In this document: positions 15,744-23,513 of the stretch, piece by piece
Layout of the letters: each line of letters opens with the position of its first letter
Numbering within the stretch: position 1 is the first letter of the stretch
Assembly: GCA_963836775.1 (NCBI GenBank)
Contig: CAWIKR010000002.1
Location: forward strand, 558,001 to 622,000
Direction of reading: 5' to 3'
DNA from: DASQPR01 sp963836775
GTDB lineage: Bacteria > Actinomycetota > Actinomycetes > Mycobacteriales > Micromonosporaceae
DNA length: 64,000 nt
Position numbers and translations under genes: made by a program
The notes under the pieces: model-generated
Database searches by the model: none
What the model was told of the DNA's origin: nothing
What the model saw: the letters and a program-made list of their open reading frames with translations, nothing else

Positions 15744-16317
15744 GCCGACATCCTCACACGGCCGGCCAAGCAATCAGGTCCCCTGCCGCAGTCGATGCGC
15801 CTCCAGCACCAAACTCCGGGCATCCCGTCACCGGCGCAAAGGCTCTTCGGAGGTAGCGGCCGGGTCAAGAGTCGATCTTTGATCGATCGCGTAGCGACGC
15901 CGTAGGCGCTCTTGACGCGGGCGGGACCGTAAAGATCCTTGGTGCCGAGGGGATGGCCGGCACCGCAACTGGCGTACATCGAGCAAGCCCCGATCCGATG
16001 GGTTGTCCATCTGGGTCGGGGCTTCGTTGTCTTTCGCGCCCTGGCCGCGCGGCTGCGCGCGGGCGCCGAAGGTGTAGAGCGCGCAAAGCCGCAGGCGGCG
16101 GGCGCAGGCGGCGCGTCAGCGCCGCCCTTGACCTCGTATAGAAATTCTCATCCGACCGCAGGCCCGACAACGGCTCACCGACACGCAGGCCCGACACTGA
16201 AGCCCGACATCGAAGCGAGGCGAGGCGGATCACGGCTCACCGTCAGACACCGCTGAACCCGACACGCTCACCCGACACAGGAACTGGCAGCGATCCCGAT
16301 ACAAACGCCGGCCTATG
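15744..16317. other. Long intergenic stretch with repeats
   Basis: No gene is supported. It contains a terminator-like hairpin at 15985-16024, two copies of GCAGGCCCGACA (16158-16169, 16185-16196) and one of CTGAAGCCCGACA (16197-16209). The same two words recur in the other gap flanking the next gene (17054-17079). Confidence 0.5.
15985..16024 (+). terminator. Intrinsic terminator-like hairpin
   Basis: AAGCCCCGA (15985-15993) pairs with TCGGGGCTT (16016-16024), followed on the plus strand by a T-rich TCGTTGTCTTT-like tract. No plus-strand gene ends here, so it may be a relic of a lost gene. Confidence 0.45.
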
Positions 16318-16953
16318 TCAGGAATTCTGTCCGGGCTGCCAAGTCGCGACGGTGCTACTGGCGCGGGCTATCACCTGCTCGATGCTCTCGACCGGTTGTG
16401 CAGTCGAGCCGTCATAGGGTCTTATGCGGTAGCGCCCTGTTCCATCAGGGTCGAAAGCCAAACCGGCGTGGGAGTGCCCGATGATCCCCGGTGCGGCAAG
16501 AAGGTGCAGCGTGCCGTGACTAATGCAGGGTCGATGTTGGCGTAGCCGCACGTCTGCTCCGGCAGCCGAGACGATTGACATCAGGGCGTCATCGCCATAA
16601 CGCAGGTGTAGTTGCCACTCGGCTTCAATCGCCGCCGCGGTACCTGCTTGGGCTGCGGTGGCGAGAAAGGGCCGTGGCGTAAGTTGGTCGACTTCAGCGT
16701 TGTGCTGCTGTACGTCGTACATCGTGGCCAGGATGCCATTCAGGTCGCTTGTCGTTCCCCAGCCGTGAAGGTTGCCCAGGTTCCAGACCGCAACGTCGTA
16801 GCCCCCAGCAGCACGCCGGTGCACGCCAACGTGCATGGCTGCCGTCAACAGCAACGCGTCGACCGGCCCGTAACGATCTCGACCTGCCGACAACCGGCGT
16901 AGCGGGTGTCCGGCGTCTTCGGCAAGGTGGCAGAGCGCATCAACAAGCTCCAC
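16318..16953 (-). CDS. Hypothetical protein
   Basis: A 211-residue frame from GTG with balanced composition, no signal peptide and no membrane segment. AAMHVGVHRRAAGGYDVAVW and QLHLRYGDDALMSIVSAAG look like real beta/alpha structure. I do not recognise a family. It is bracketed by the GCAGGCCCGACA/CTGAAGCCCGACA repeats and lies in the cargo part of the element. Confidence 0.55.
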   Translation of the reverse strand: MELVDALCHLAEDAGHPLRRLSAGRDRYGPVDALLLTAAMHVGVHRRAAGGYDVAVWNLGNLHGWGTTSDLNGILATMYDVQQHNAEVDQLTPRPFLATAAQAGTAAAIEAEWQLHLRYGDDALMSIVSAAGADVRLRQHRPCISHGTLHLLAAPGIIGHSHAGLAFDPDGTGRYRIRPYDGSTAQPVESIEQVIARASSTVATWQPGQNS

Positions 16954-17191
16954 TCGCTAACCTCCCGCCGCGTTCTCGGGTATGCCTGATACTTAAATGA
17001 TCATCTAGTCCGAGGTGTCGCACATCATCTGACACCGATCCGTCACGCATCAACTGAAGCCCGACACGCAGGCCCGACAACTGAGCTGGACCTATACAAC
17101 CGCAACCGCATCGAGCTCCTTCGACAGTCGAGCTCCCTCGAGGTCCTTCGAACTCGACAGACAGCGATCCCGGCAGCTGCCTCTGGTGGCC

Positions 17192-17650
17192 TCAGAGCCT
17201 GATCGTGGGTACCACGCCGTCTGGCCCGACGGCGAGTACTTCCGGAAGGCTCTTGCGCAACGCGTTGAGCTCTTCTGCTGTGATTTCGAGGCGAAGGATC
17301 AGTTCTTGGGGCCACTCAAATATCCGTTGGGCTTCGTCATTCATCGTCAGCACGAGATCCGCGCCGTTGAAGCTGGCGGATACCAGACCGCCGTACATAG
17401 TTTCGTGACTGGTCAACATCGTCACTAGCGCTTCGAGGCCGCCGGGCTGGAATGCGGTCGGCGGACCATCAACGATGCAGTAGCCCCAGTCGCGATTTTC
17501 TTCATCGCTAAGCTGAAACTCGATGTAGCGCTCACCTTCCGTCGAGTCGGCGTATAAGGCGACAGCGAGATAGGCAAGGCCCGCTTGCTGTTTCGAGTAG
17601 CGGGTTACCGTCGACCGATAGACGTTCCAGACCACTAGTGCGACCTCCAA
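17192..17650 (-). CDS. Probable Imm10-family immunity protein
   Basis: The 152-residue acidic protein has a short beta-rich start, YIEFQLSDEENRDWGYCIVD, then HETMYGGLVSASFNGADLVL and LRLEITAEELNALRKSLPEVL. The YGG followed by a strand and the closing helix with L-x-x-L match my knowledge of the Imm10 immunity family of polymorphic toxin systems. No toxin gene is visible nearby, so it would be an orphan immunity gene. Family assignment is moderate and from memory only. Confidence 0.5.
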   Translation of the reverse strand: MEVALVVWNVYRSTVTRYSKQQAGLAYLAVALYADSTEGERYIEFQLSDEENRDWGYCIVDGPPTAFQPGGLEALVTMLTSHETMYGGLVSASFNGADLVLTMNDEAQRIFEWPQELILRLEITAEELNALRKSLPEVLAVGPDGVVPTIRL

Positions 17651-17679
17651 CCGGGGAACGCAAACCTACACACAATCCC

Positions 17680-18213
17680 TCAGGTGCAGGAAGACCCAAG
17701 CCCCCGCTGCTTGGGTGGCACTCCGCAAACTGGGTGGGCTGCGGCGCACAGATACGACGTAATCGATAGGAATGCCGTGGAAATTCCGACTAGCACTCGC
17801 GTCTGGTAGCGCCGTGCCGCCAACCACTCCGCTCGCGTCACCACGGTGGTGGTGCCTTTGTACTCGATCATGTAGCCACCGAGCTCGGTCCGCTCTGGGT
17901 TGCCGTGCCACGAGCCGGACCCGGCAACCAGCACGACCCACATCGAAATGAACCCGACGACGGCGAGAACACCCAGCCACCGTGCGGGTTCGCGCCCACT
18001 CGCCTTGTGCGAGGGACGACGACCGGTGAACCAAGGAACAAGCCTCCGAAGAACCACGCCGGCCCCGACCAGAGCTACCGCAACCGCAAGAAAGGTGAAA
18101 GCCACCCAATCCGGAAAAATGAGCCAATAGGACAAACCGACAATGACAGCACCGGCAACAGCCATCGGCGCGGCGCCACGCGCGACGATTACCAGGCCCC
18201 GCCTTCTACTCAC
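17680..18213 (-). CDS. Membrane protein of unknown function
   Basis: From GTG 18213 the product has 177 residues with about four hydrophobic helices, including SYWLIFPDWVAFTFLAV and WLGVLAVVGFISMWVVLV. The loop before the last helix is polar. An upstream TTG at 18279 would add 22 residues and was judged less likely. No family is recognised. It may be co-transcribed with the Imm10-like gene 29 bp downstream. Confidence 0.55.
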   Translation of the reverse strand: MSRRRGLVIVARGAAPMAVAGAVIVGLSYWLIFPDWVAFTFLAVAVALVGAGVVLRRLVPWFTGRRPSHKASGREPARWLGVLAVVGFISMWVVLVAGSGSWHGNPERTELGGYMIEYKGTTTVVTRAEWLAARRYQTRVLVGISTAFLSITSYLCAAAHPVCGVPPKQRGLGSSCT

Positions 18214-18582
18214 GCGCGGCAGCGTAACTGAGCTGCACAAAGCCCGGATACCCTCGGCCGGCACGAGGCACTTAACCAAACCCCAACTAACCTAGGCACC
18301 CGGTCAAACATCAGCCGGAACTGATCGGTCAAACATCAGGTGGACCTAGACATGAGCTGGCCTAGCTGAGCTGGCCTAGCCAAAGAAGCAGCCCGACCAC
18401 TCCAACCACAGCTCGTGGACCTGCCGAAACTGGCGTTGGACGGCTAACCTGCCGCAGGCGGCCATCATGTGGTGTGATCTTCGGACGCCGACACAACGGA
18501 CGATCGTCGCGTGGTGGTCCGCCACTTGTCGATGTCAGACACGCCGAGGTCGACATTCCCAGCCGCATGTCGTGAGGCCGCA
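18214..18582. other. Intergenic stretch with short direct repeats
   Basis: Divergent promoter region with no gene. CGGTCAAACATCAG occurs at 18301-18314 and 18326-18339 (25-bp step), followed by two copies of GAGCTGGCCTAGC. These look like a short minisatellite or binding-site array. Confidence 0.5.
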
Positions 18583-18924
18583 ATGGAGAACTCAGTCGCC
18601 GCAACTCGGCGCACAAACACGTACAAGACGAATTTGATCAGCGGCCTGGCCGTCCACAGCGTCGCCGCGTTGACCTGCGCCATCGTCACCGCGGCCGACC
18701 TTGAGGGTTGCGACCGTGGTGACGGGCTGGCCGCAGCGTTGGCGTTGGCTCTGGGAGTCGACGTCGTGTTGGCCGGCGTCACGCTTCTGATCATGCGTGG
18801 ACGTAACCGCAACAACCGCCCCGCCGCCCTCAAGGGATGGGCGACGAGTTCGCTGCTAGCCGTTGCGCTGCTCGCCACCGCCATCGTCTACCTAACATCG
18901 CTGCCGTCAGGCTGCCCCGTATAG
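18583..18924 (+). CDS. Small membrane protein of unknown function
   Basis: ATG 18583 gives 113 residues with three hydrophobic segments (about 18-38, 48-70 and 88-106). ATG 18532 would add 17 residues; the choice is not firm. A Cys pair (LEGCDRGDG and PSGCPV) may be extracytoplasmic. No family is recognised; cargo of the element. Confidence 0.5.
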   Translation: MENSVAATRRTNTYKTNLISGLAVHSVAALTCAIVTAADLEGCDRGDGLAAALALALGVDVVLAGVTLLIMRGRNRNNRPAALKGWATSSLLAVALLATAIVYLTSLPSGCPV

Positions 18925-19057
18925 ACCAGCTCAAGCATCCAAATGTCGATGATGACGAGTCAGGCTGCCGTACTAGGCTCTGCGACCATGACCTTCAGGC
19001 CTGACTGCATTGTGGGAAAAGCCAATCCAAAAGCAGTTGTTAGAGGGCGGTTGTCAA

Positions 19058-19531
19058 ATGACTAGAAAGCGTAAGTATTTCGATTGGCGGATCTATTTCC
19101 TATTTGCATTAGCCTTCCTAATCCCTGCCGCTTTCATGTATAGTGTGACAACCACTCCTGTCCCCAGTACCGCTTCTGGCCTCGCCATCGGATGTTCTGT
19201 CGTCGCAGCGATTACGATCCTCGTATGGCGAGTTGCTCGCGAAGGGATCTACAGCGACAGTGCTGGCATCACCATAAGATGGATTTTCGGAAGAAGGAGA
19301 AAGCTCCGTTGGGAGGAAATCGCTAAGATCGAAGACGGGCTATCAAAGACGGAATTCCCGCTTAGCTTTCGAACCCATAGCGGAGAACTGATTCAGAGTT
19401 CACTGAGGTGGCGGGGCGGCATATTAATAGGCAGTGTATCGCCCACGCTGGGACGGAAAGCTTACGTGCGACTGGTTGACAGCATGCGTCAGTCATTGGC
19501 GGATCAGACTGGCGCAGATGAGACTGCCTAA
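19058..19531 (+). CDS. PH-domain membrane protein, low GC
   Basis: ATG 19058 gives 157 residues with two hydrophobic segments (about 10-30 and 40-58) followed by REGIYSDSAGITIRWIFGR and LRWEEIAKIEDG, the pattern of a bacterial PH (PH_6-like) domain. The gene and its flanks are clearly richer in A and T than the rest of the window, a sign of recent acquisition. Its role is unknown. Confidence 0.6.
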   Translation: MTRKRKYFDWRIYFLFALAFLIPAAFMYSVTTTPVPSTASGLAIGCSVVAAITILVWRVAREGIYSDSAGITIRWIFGRRRKLRWEEIAKIEDGLSKTEFPLSFRTHSGELIQSSLRWRGGILIGSVSPTLGRKAYVRLVDSMRQSLADQTGADETA

Positions 19532-19563
19532 TACGGCAGCGGCACGTGTTATCTATGTGCTGG

Positions 19564-20318
19564 TCAGGAAGTCGCGGCGTTTGTAGTGGCTGCGGAGGCG
19601 GTGGCTTGGTGCCGACGTCGCCAGTTCGGCCAGCAGATTGTGTTGGCCCTTCGGTTGGGGTGGTGGGCGCGACGGCCACGCGCTGCAAGCTCACCGATGG
19701 TCACGGCGGGACCTAGTCGCTTACTCCGACTAGGCGCAGTACGTGCTCGCGAACCTCTGGGTAGGTATGGGGCGCCCGCAACGAGCGCCGCAGGCAACCA
19801 CGCCGAACCCTTACCGACTTCGAGGGCCGGCGCGAACCGCTCCAGCTCACCAACCCTAACTGGGACCACGCCAAGTTCGTGGAGCTTCCTTAGTAACTGG
19901 TCGGCCGCATGACGAGCTGGACCCGACTTGAATGCACTCACTCCATACTGCTTCAATTCGCTCCAGCTGTCCTTGGCCGTTCTCATTTGAGGAAGCAGCT
20001 GCAGGCGCCCTTCTTCGGTCCATGGTTCTGAACCAATATTCCTCAGAACTGCGTCTATCGCGATGAGAACGTCCGCGCAGGTCGCCGGAACTGCGACCCG
20101 TTCGAATTCTCTCGTCGCCACGGTGTAGAGTGCATCAAAATCGTGCCAATTTCCCCCCATGGCCTCCACCAATGTTCGGAACACGGCGCGATCGTTGAGA
20201 ATGTCGAGATCGGGCGACGCTACGACAGCGACACCTACGGCCCGAAGTGCTCGCGCAAGTTTGTGCATACCCGCCTTCCCACCGGAAGACAAGAACAGCA
20301 CCTCGCTGGCTGGAAATC
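19564..20318 (-). pseudogene. C-terminal fragment of an OLD/TOPRIM-like nuclease
   Basis: The frame EVLFLSSGGKAGMHKLARAL, then VVASPDLDILNDRAVF and EAMGGNWHDFDALY resembles the TOPRIM part of ATP-dependent OLD-family endonucleases, with the D-x-D pair of the metal site. The ATPase half is absent: upstream of about 20318 the same frame is the antisense of the rep gene. The C-terminal 40 residues become Arg-rich, which suggests a further frameshift. It is probably a relic of a defence or accessory gene. Confidence 0.5.
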
Positions 20319-20320
20319 CC

Positions 20321-21448
20321 ACCCTGACCGCCCCATCGTTCGGCCAGGTCCACAGCCGCATCGTCAACCCACGCAGCGGAACCGTGAAGCCGTGCCGGCC
20401 GCGTCGCGACAAACCACTCTGCCCGCACGGTCGGCCACTGTTCTGCCACGCCACCCACCACGAGCAAGAACGCCGCATCGGCCAACCGCTGTGCCTCGAC
20501 TGTTATGACCACGACAACCAAGTCGTCTGGAACTTCTGGCTCCCCGCGCTGTGGGTCCGCACCGTCACCCGGCTTCGCCGCCTCGTCCGCGCACACCTTG
20601 GCACCCAGCTCGCCCGCCAGATGCGGCTCCGCTACGCCAAGGTTGCCGAAACTCAAGCCCGCGGCGTCATGCACCTCCACGCCCTCATCCGCGTCGACGG
20701 CTACAACCCCGACGACCCGGACGCGATCCTGCCCCCGCCTACATTCCTCACCGATGACGGACAACGGGTCCCGGTCCTCGACGCCCACACCCTCGCCGAC
20801 CTCATCGACCAGGCCGTGACCGACACCGCCCTGTGGGCACCCGGCACCACCGACCAACCCGAAGGCTGGGCCATCGGCTGGGGCGCGCAATGCCTCACCA
20901 AGATCGTCCACGCCGGTCTAGCAGGCGGTGATCTAACCGAAAACCACGTCGCCGGCTACCTCGCGAAATACGCCACCAAGTCCACGGAAGCCGCAGGCTT
21001 CATCGCCCGCCGCCTCACCCCCGCCACCATCGGCATCTACGCCAACGAACACACCCACACCGGCCGACTCATCGACGCCTGCTGGCGCATCGGCGCACCT
21101 ATCCCCACCGCCAGCCCCGAAGACCAAGAGGCCCGCCCCTACCGGCGAATGCGCCGTTGGGCCCACATGCTCGGCTTCGCCGGCCACTTCGCCACCAAAA
21201 GCCGCCGCTACTCCACCACCATGACCGCACTCCGCCAAGCCCGCGCAGTCCACGCCCGCACCAACGCCTTGCGCGCGATCAACCCTGGTGCGATTGACCA
21301 GGACGACGCCGAGCAGGAAACCACGCTGATCCTCGCCACCTGGAAATACCGCGGCACCGGCTGGCGCACCCAAGCAGACGCCGCACTCGCCGCCCTAGCA
21401 GCGGACGCCGCCCGCAAACGCCAACCCGCAGGCACCTCCCGGCACTAA
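20321..21448 (+). pseudogene. 5'-truncated RepSA-type replication initiator
   Basis: From TLTAPSFG at 20321 the frame matches RepSA/pSAM2-type initiators: PCRPRRDKPLCPHGRP, QPLCLDCYDHDNQVVWNFW, and ARGVMHLHALIRVDG with the HxH metal motif of HUH rolling-circle initiators. Family members have about 130 further residues before this point, including a Cys-rich N-terminus. Those are missing, and the upstream codons are antisense to the TOPRIM fragment. An ATG at 20159 gives a chimaeric frame of 429 residues, which is not a credible native start. Confidence 0.75.
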
Positions 21449-21739
21449 ACCCGCAAGTCCCGCGTTCCTTGACAAGTACACAGCGACCTACTGCCTGATG
21501 CGAGCGATCAGTCCGACCACGACGACGACGATCCATACCACCAGAAATGCAGGGGAAGCGACCAGCCTTGCCATCCCTGTTGTCTGCCTCCGGCCTCGCT
21601 CCGTGTCCCGGTAATAGAGGCGGAGCAGCATCAATGCCCCCACCGCCAACCAAGTTCCAATTACCACCGGCAGAACCTAAGGGCTCTGCGATTACTCCGG
21701 CAAGGAGAACCAACGGAGACTGTCCAGACGTTCCAGCGT
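21449..21739. other. Gap between rep and xis
   Basis: No gene recognised. An open 81-residue plus-strand frame (21547-21792) is Pro/Arg-rich and overlaps xis in another frame, so it is treated as a shadow. Confidence 0.5.
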
Positions 21740-21913
21740 CGCTGGCACACCACCGCCGAGGTGGCCGCGATGCTCGGATACGGGCTCAGTAAAACCAAGA
21801 TGCTCGTCGCCACCGGCGAGCTGCGTTCACTCAAAGACGGCAAATACCGCCGTATCCTCCCCGAATGGGTCGACGAATACGTGGCCCGCAAAGCCGTGGC
21901 CCGGGCCGCATGA
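21740..21913 (+). CDS. xis: Excisionase-like helix-turn-helix protein, 5' end unclear
   Basis: RRWHTTAEVAAMLGYGLSKT followed by KMLVATGELRSLKDGKYRRI and PEWVDEYVARKA is a MerR/HTH_17-type excisionase fold. The stop at 21911-21913 overlaps the integrase ATG (ATGA), the usual xis-int coupling. No ATG, GTG or TTG occurs in this frame between the upstream stop and the GTG at 21761, which lies inside the helix-turn-helix. The start has therefore been lost or is non-canonical. Confidence 0.65.
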   Translation, partial: RWHTTAEVAAMLGYGLSKTKMLVATGELRSLKDGKYRRILPEWVDEYVARKAVARAA

Positions 21914-23139
21914 CCCGCACTCGGACCAGGGCCAACGGCGAAGGATCGATCTTCCCCTACCGCAACGGCTACGCCGCCTACACCTGGGTCGACAAACCCG
22001 ACGGCAAACGCCAACGCAAATACGTCTACGGGCAAACGCGCGAAGCAGTCCACGAGAAGTGGATCAAACTTCAGACCAAGGCCGCGCGAGGTCCTATGGC
22101 GACCCGCACACCCACCTTCGACGAGTTCGTCGGGTACTGGCTTCGAGAGATCGTCGAGCCAAACCTATCGCCGGCAACCCTCGCGACCTACGACTACGTG
22201 GCCCGCCGCTATCTCGTTCCCGGCCTGGGCGGCAAGCGTCTAGATCGATTGCAGGTACGGGACGTGCAGACCTGGATCAATGTCGTACGCAAGACATGCC
22301 AGTGCTGCGCGCAACGCAACGACGCCCAACGGCGACTCGATAGACGGAAGTGTTGCGCTCTCGGCCGCTGCTGTCAGGACTTCCCGTCAGCAAACACGGT
22401 CGCTCACATCCGCCGGGTCCTACGCACGATCCTCAGCCAGGCCGAAACCGAGGGTCTGACGGTTCAGAATGTGGCGAAGGCAATCCGTCTGCCAACCGCC
22501 CGCAAACCGAAACATCGCGCGTGGACCGGCGCTGAGGCCCGCATGTTCTTGGAGTCGGCTCGATCGGATGGCGACCGGCTTTATGCCGCGTACGTCCTGG
22601 TCCTCGTCCTCGGCCTCCGCAAAGGCGAGCTGCTCGGCCCCGGCTGGGACGAGATCGACTTGGAAGCCGGCACGGTCACGATCGATTGGCAAATCCAACG
22701 GGTGGGCAAGGTCCGCGGCATTGAGCGTCGCCAGACCAAGACCAGCTCGTCAGATGCGGTTCTCCCATTGCCGCCGATCTGCGTGGTCGCGCTCCGCGAG
22801 CATCGGGAGGCTCAACGGCGCGCCAACGAGGTGGCCGGCGCGGCATGGCACGAGTTCGGGCTCGTCTTCACAACTCGATTCGGTACGCCAATCGAACCGC
22901 GGAACTTCCTCCGCTACTGGGATCGCCGGGTGAAAGCGGCTGGGCTCCAATACATCACGGTCCATGACGCACGCCGCACCTGCGGAACATTGCTCGCTGA
23001 CCTCGACGTGCATCCTCGCGTGGCAATGCAGATCCTCAGGCACGCCCACTTCAAGATCACGATGGAGATCTATACCGAGGTCTCCGACGACAAAACCCGC
23101 GCCGCGTTGCAGAAGCTCGGCGAGAGCCTAGATCAATGA
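21910..23139 (+). CDS. int: Tyrosine-recombinase integrase of the AICE
   Basis: The 409-residue protein has an N-terminal arm-binding region, a core-binding SAM-like domain (about 65-190) and a catalytic domain. Catalytic residues are Arg237 (LGLRKGELL), His352 and Arg355 (HDARRT), His378 (LRHAH) and Tyr388 (EIYTEV). A Cys-rich insert (CQCC at 130-133, CC-x4-CC near 148-155) is typical of integrases from AICEs. It ends 82 bp before the tRNA that it uses as attachment site. It appears complete. Confidence 0.93.
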   Translation: MTRTRTRANGEGSIFPYRNGYAAYTWVDKPDGKRQRKYVYGQTREAVHEKWIKLQTKAARGPMATRTPTFDEFVGYWLREIVEPNLSPATLATYDYVARRYLVPGLGGKRLDRLQVRDVQTWINVVRKTCQCCAQRNDAQRRLDRRKCCALGRCCQDFPSANTVAHIRRVLRTILSQAETEGLTVQNVAKAIRLPTARKPKHRAWTGAEARMFLESARSDGDRLYAAYVLVLVLGLRKGELLGPGWDEIDLEAGTVTIDWQIQRVGKVRGIERRQTKTSSSDAVLPLPPICVVALREHREAQRRANEVAGAAWHEFGLVFTTRFGTPIEPRNFLRYWDRRVKAAGLQYITVHDARRTCGTLLADLDVHPRVAMQILRHAHFKITMEIYTEVSDDKTRAALQKLGESLDQ

Positions 23140-23144
23140 GCTGC

Positions 23145-23167
23145 TGCTGTACTTTGCTGCTGTACTC
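23145..23167. repeat. Arm-type repeats beside the right attachment site
   Basis: TGCTGTACT (23145-23153) and TGCTGTACTC (23158-23167) are 13 bp apart and match the pair at 14851-14870 at the other end of the element. This is the expected layout of integrase arm sites. Confidence 0.55.
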
Positions 23168-23220
23168 ACCCGATTCGGCGCTCGCGGGCGAAACGATCAA
23201 GGTTGTTACCTGCGTAGACG

Positions 23221-23294
23221 TGGGCCGGGCGGGACTCGAACCCGCGACCGAGGGATTATGAGTCCCCTGCTCTAACCGGCTGAGCTACCGGCCC
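23221..23294 (-). tRNA. tRNA-Ile2(CAT), intact att site
   Basis: Acceptor GGGCCGG pairs with CCGGCCC, loop CTCATAA gives CAT, T loop TTCGAGT, discriminator A. The anticodon arm and variable loop resemble bacterial tRNA-Ile2 (lysidine-modified CAU) more than elongator or initiator tRNA-Met. Bases 23222-23258 are the att core repeated at 14732-14768. Confidence 0.85.
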
Positions 23295-23339
23295 TCTGGG
23301 CGGCTAGCTTACCGAGCGCCCGCCCGACAACACGAACCA

Positions 23340-23510
23340 CTAACGCCACAGTGCGGCGCGCGCCGCGAACCGCACCCCAGACGCCGACGAAGCAGCCAAG
23401 ACCGCCGCCAAACAAAAAGCCACCAACAAGACAGGCACGATCGCGGCAAACAACAAACAAACCACCAAACCCCCCGGCGCGACAAACCGACCCGGACCAG
23501 CGATGATCAA
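23340..23510 (-). CDS. Possible small membrane protein
   Basis: A TTG-started 56-residue frame with one long hydrophobic segment (GGLVVCLLFAAIVPVLLVAF) and a basic tail, with T-rich codons typical of membrane helices. It starts 3 bp from the divergent winged-helix gene. No conserved family is recognised and no ribosome site is clear, so it may not be expressed. Confidence 0.28.
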   Translation of the reverse strand: MIIAGPGRFVAPGGLVVCLLFAAIVPVLLVAFCLAAVLAASSASGVRFAARAALWR

Positions 23511-23513
23511 GGC

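Larger units (their letters stand above)
14732..23258. mobile_element. Remnant actinomycete integrative and conjugative element (AICE)
   Basis: An 8.5-kb segment lies between two 37-bp direct repeats matching the 3' part of a tRNA-Ile2(CAT) gene that is intact on the right. Next to the intact tRNA is an integrase, preceded by an excisionase-like gene and a pSAM2-type (RepSA) replication initiator, the standard AICE order rep-xis-int. The initiator is 5'-truncated, no FtsK-like transfer gene is present, and the left half holds small membrane proteins, an Imm10-like protein and repeats. I infer a decayed element, not able to transfer by itself, although integrase and att sites look intact. Confidence 0.8.

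Noticed and set aside
20159..20320. N-terminal extension of Rep from ATG 20159
   Set aside because: The 54 residues are antisense to the TOPRIM-like fragment and have no resemblance to Rep N-termini, which carry a Cys-rich region.
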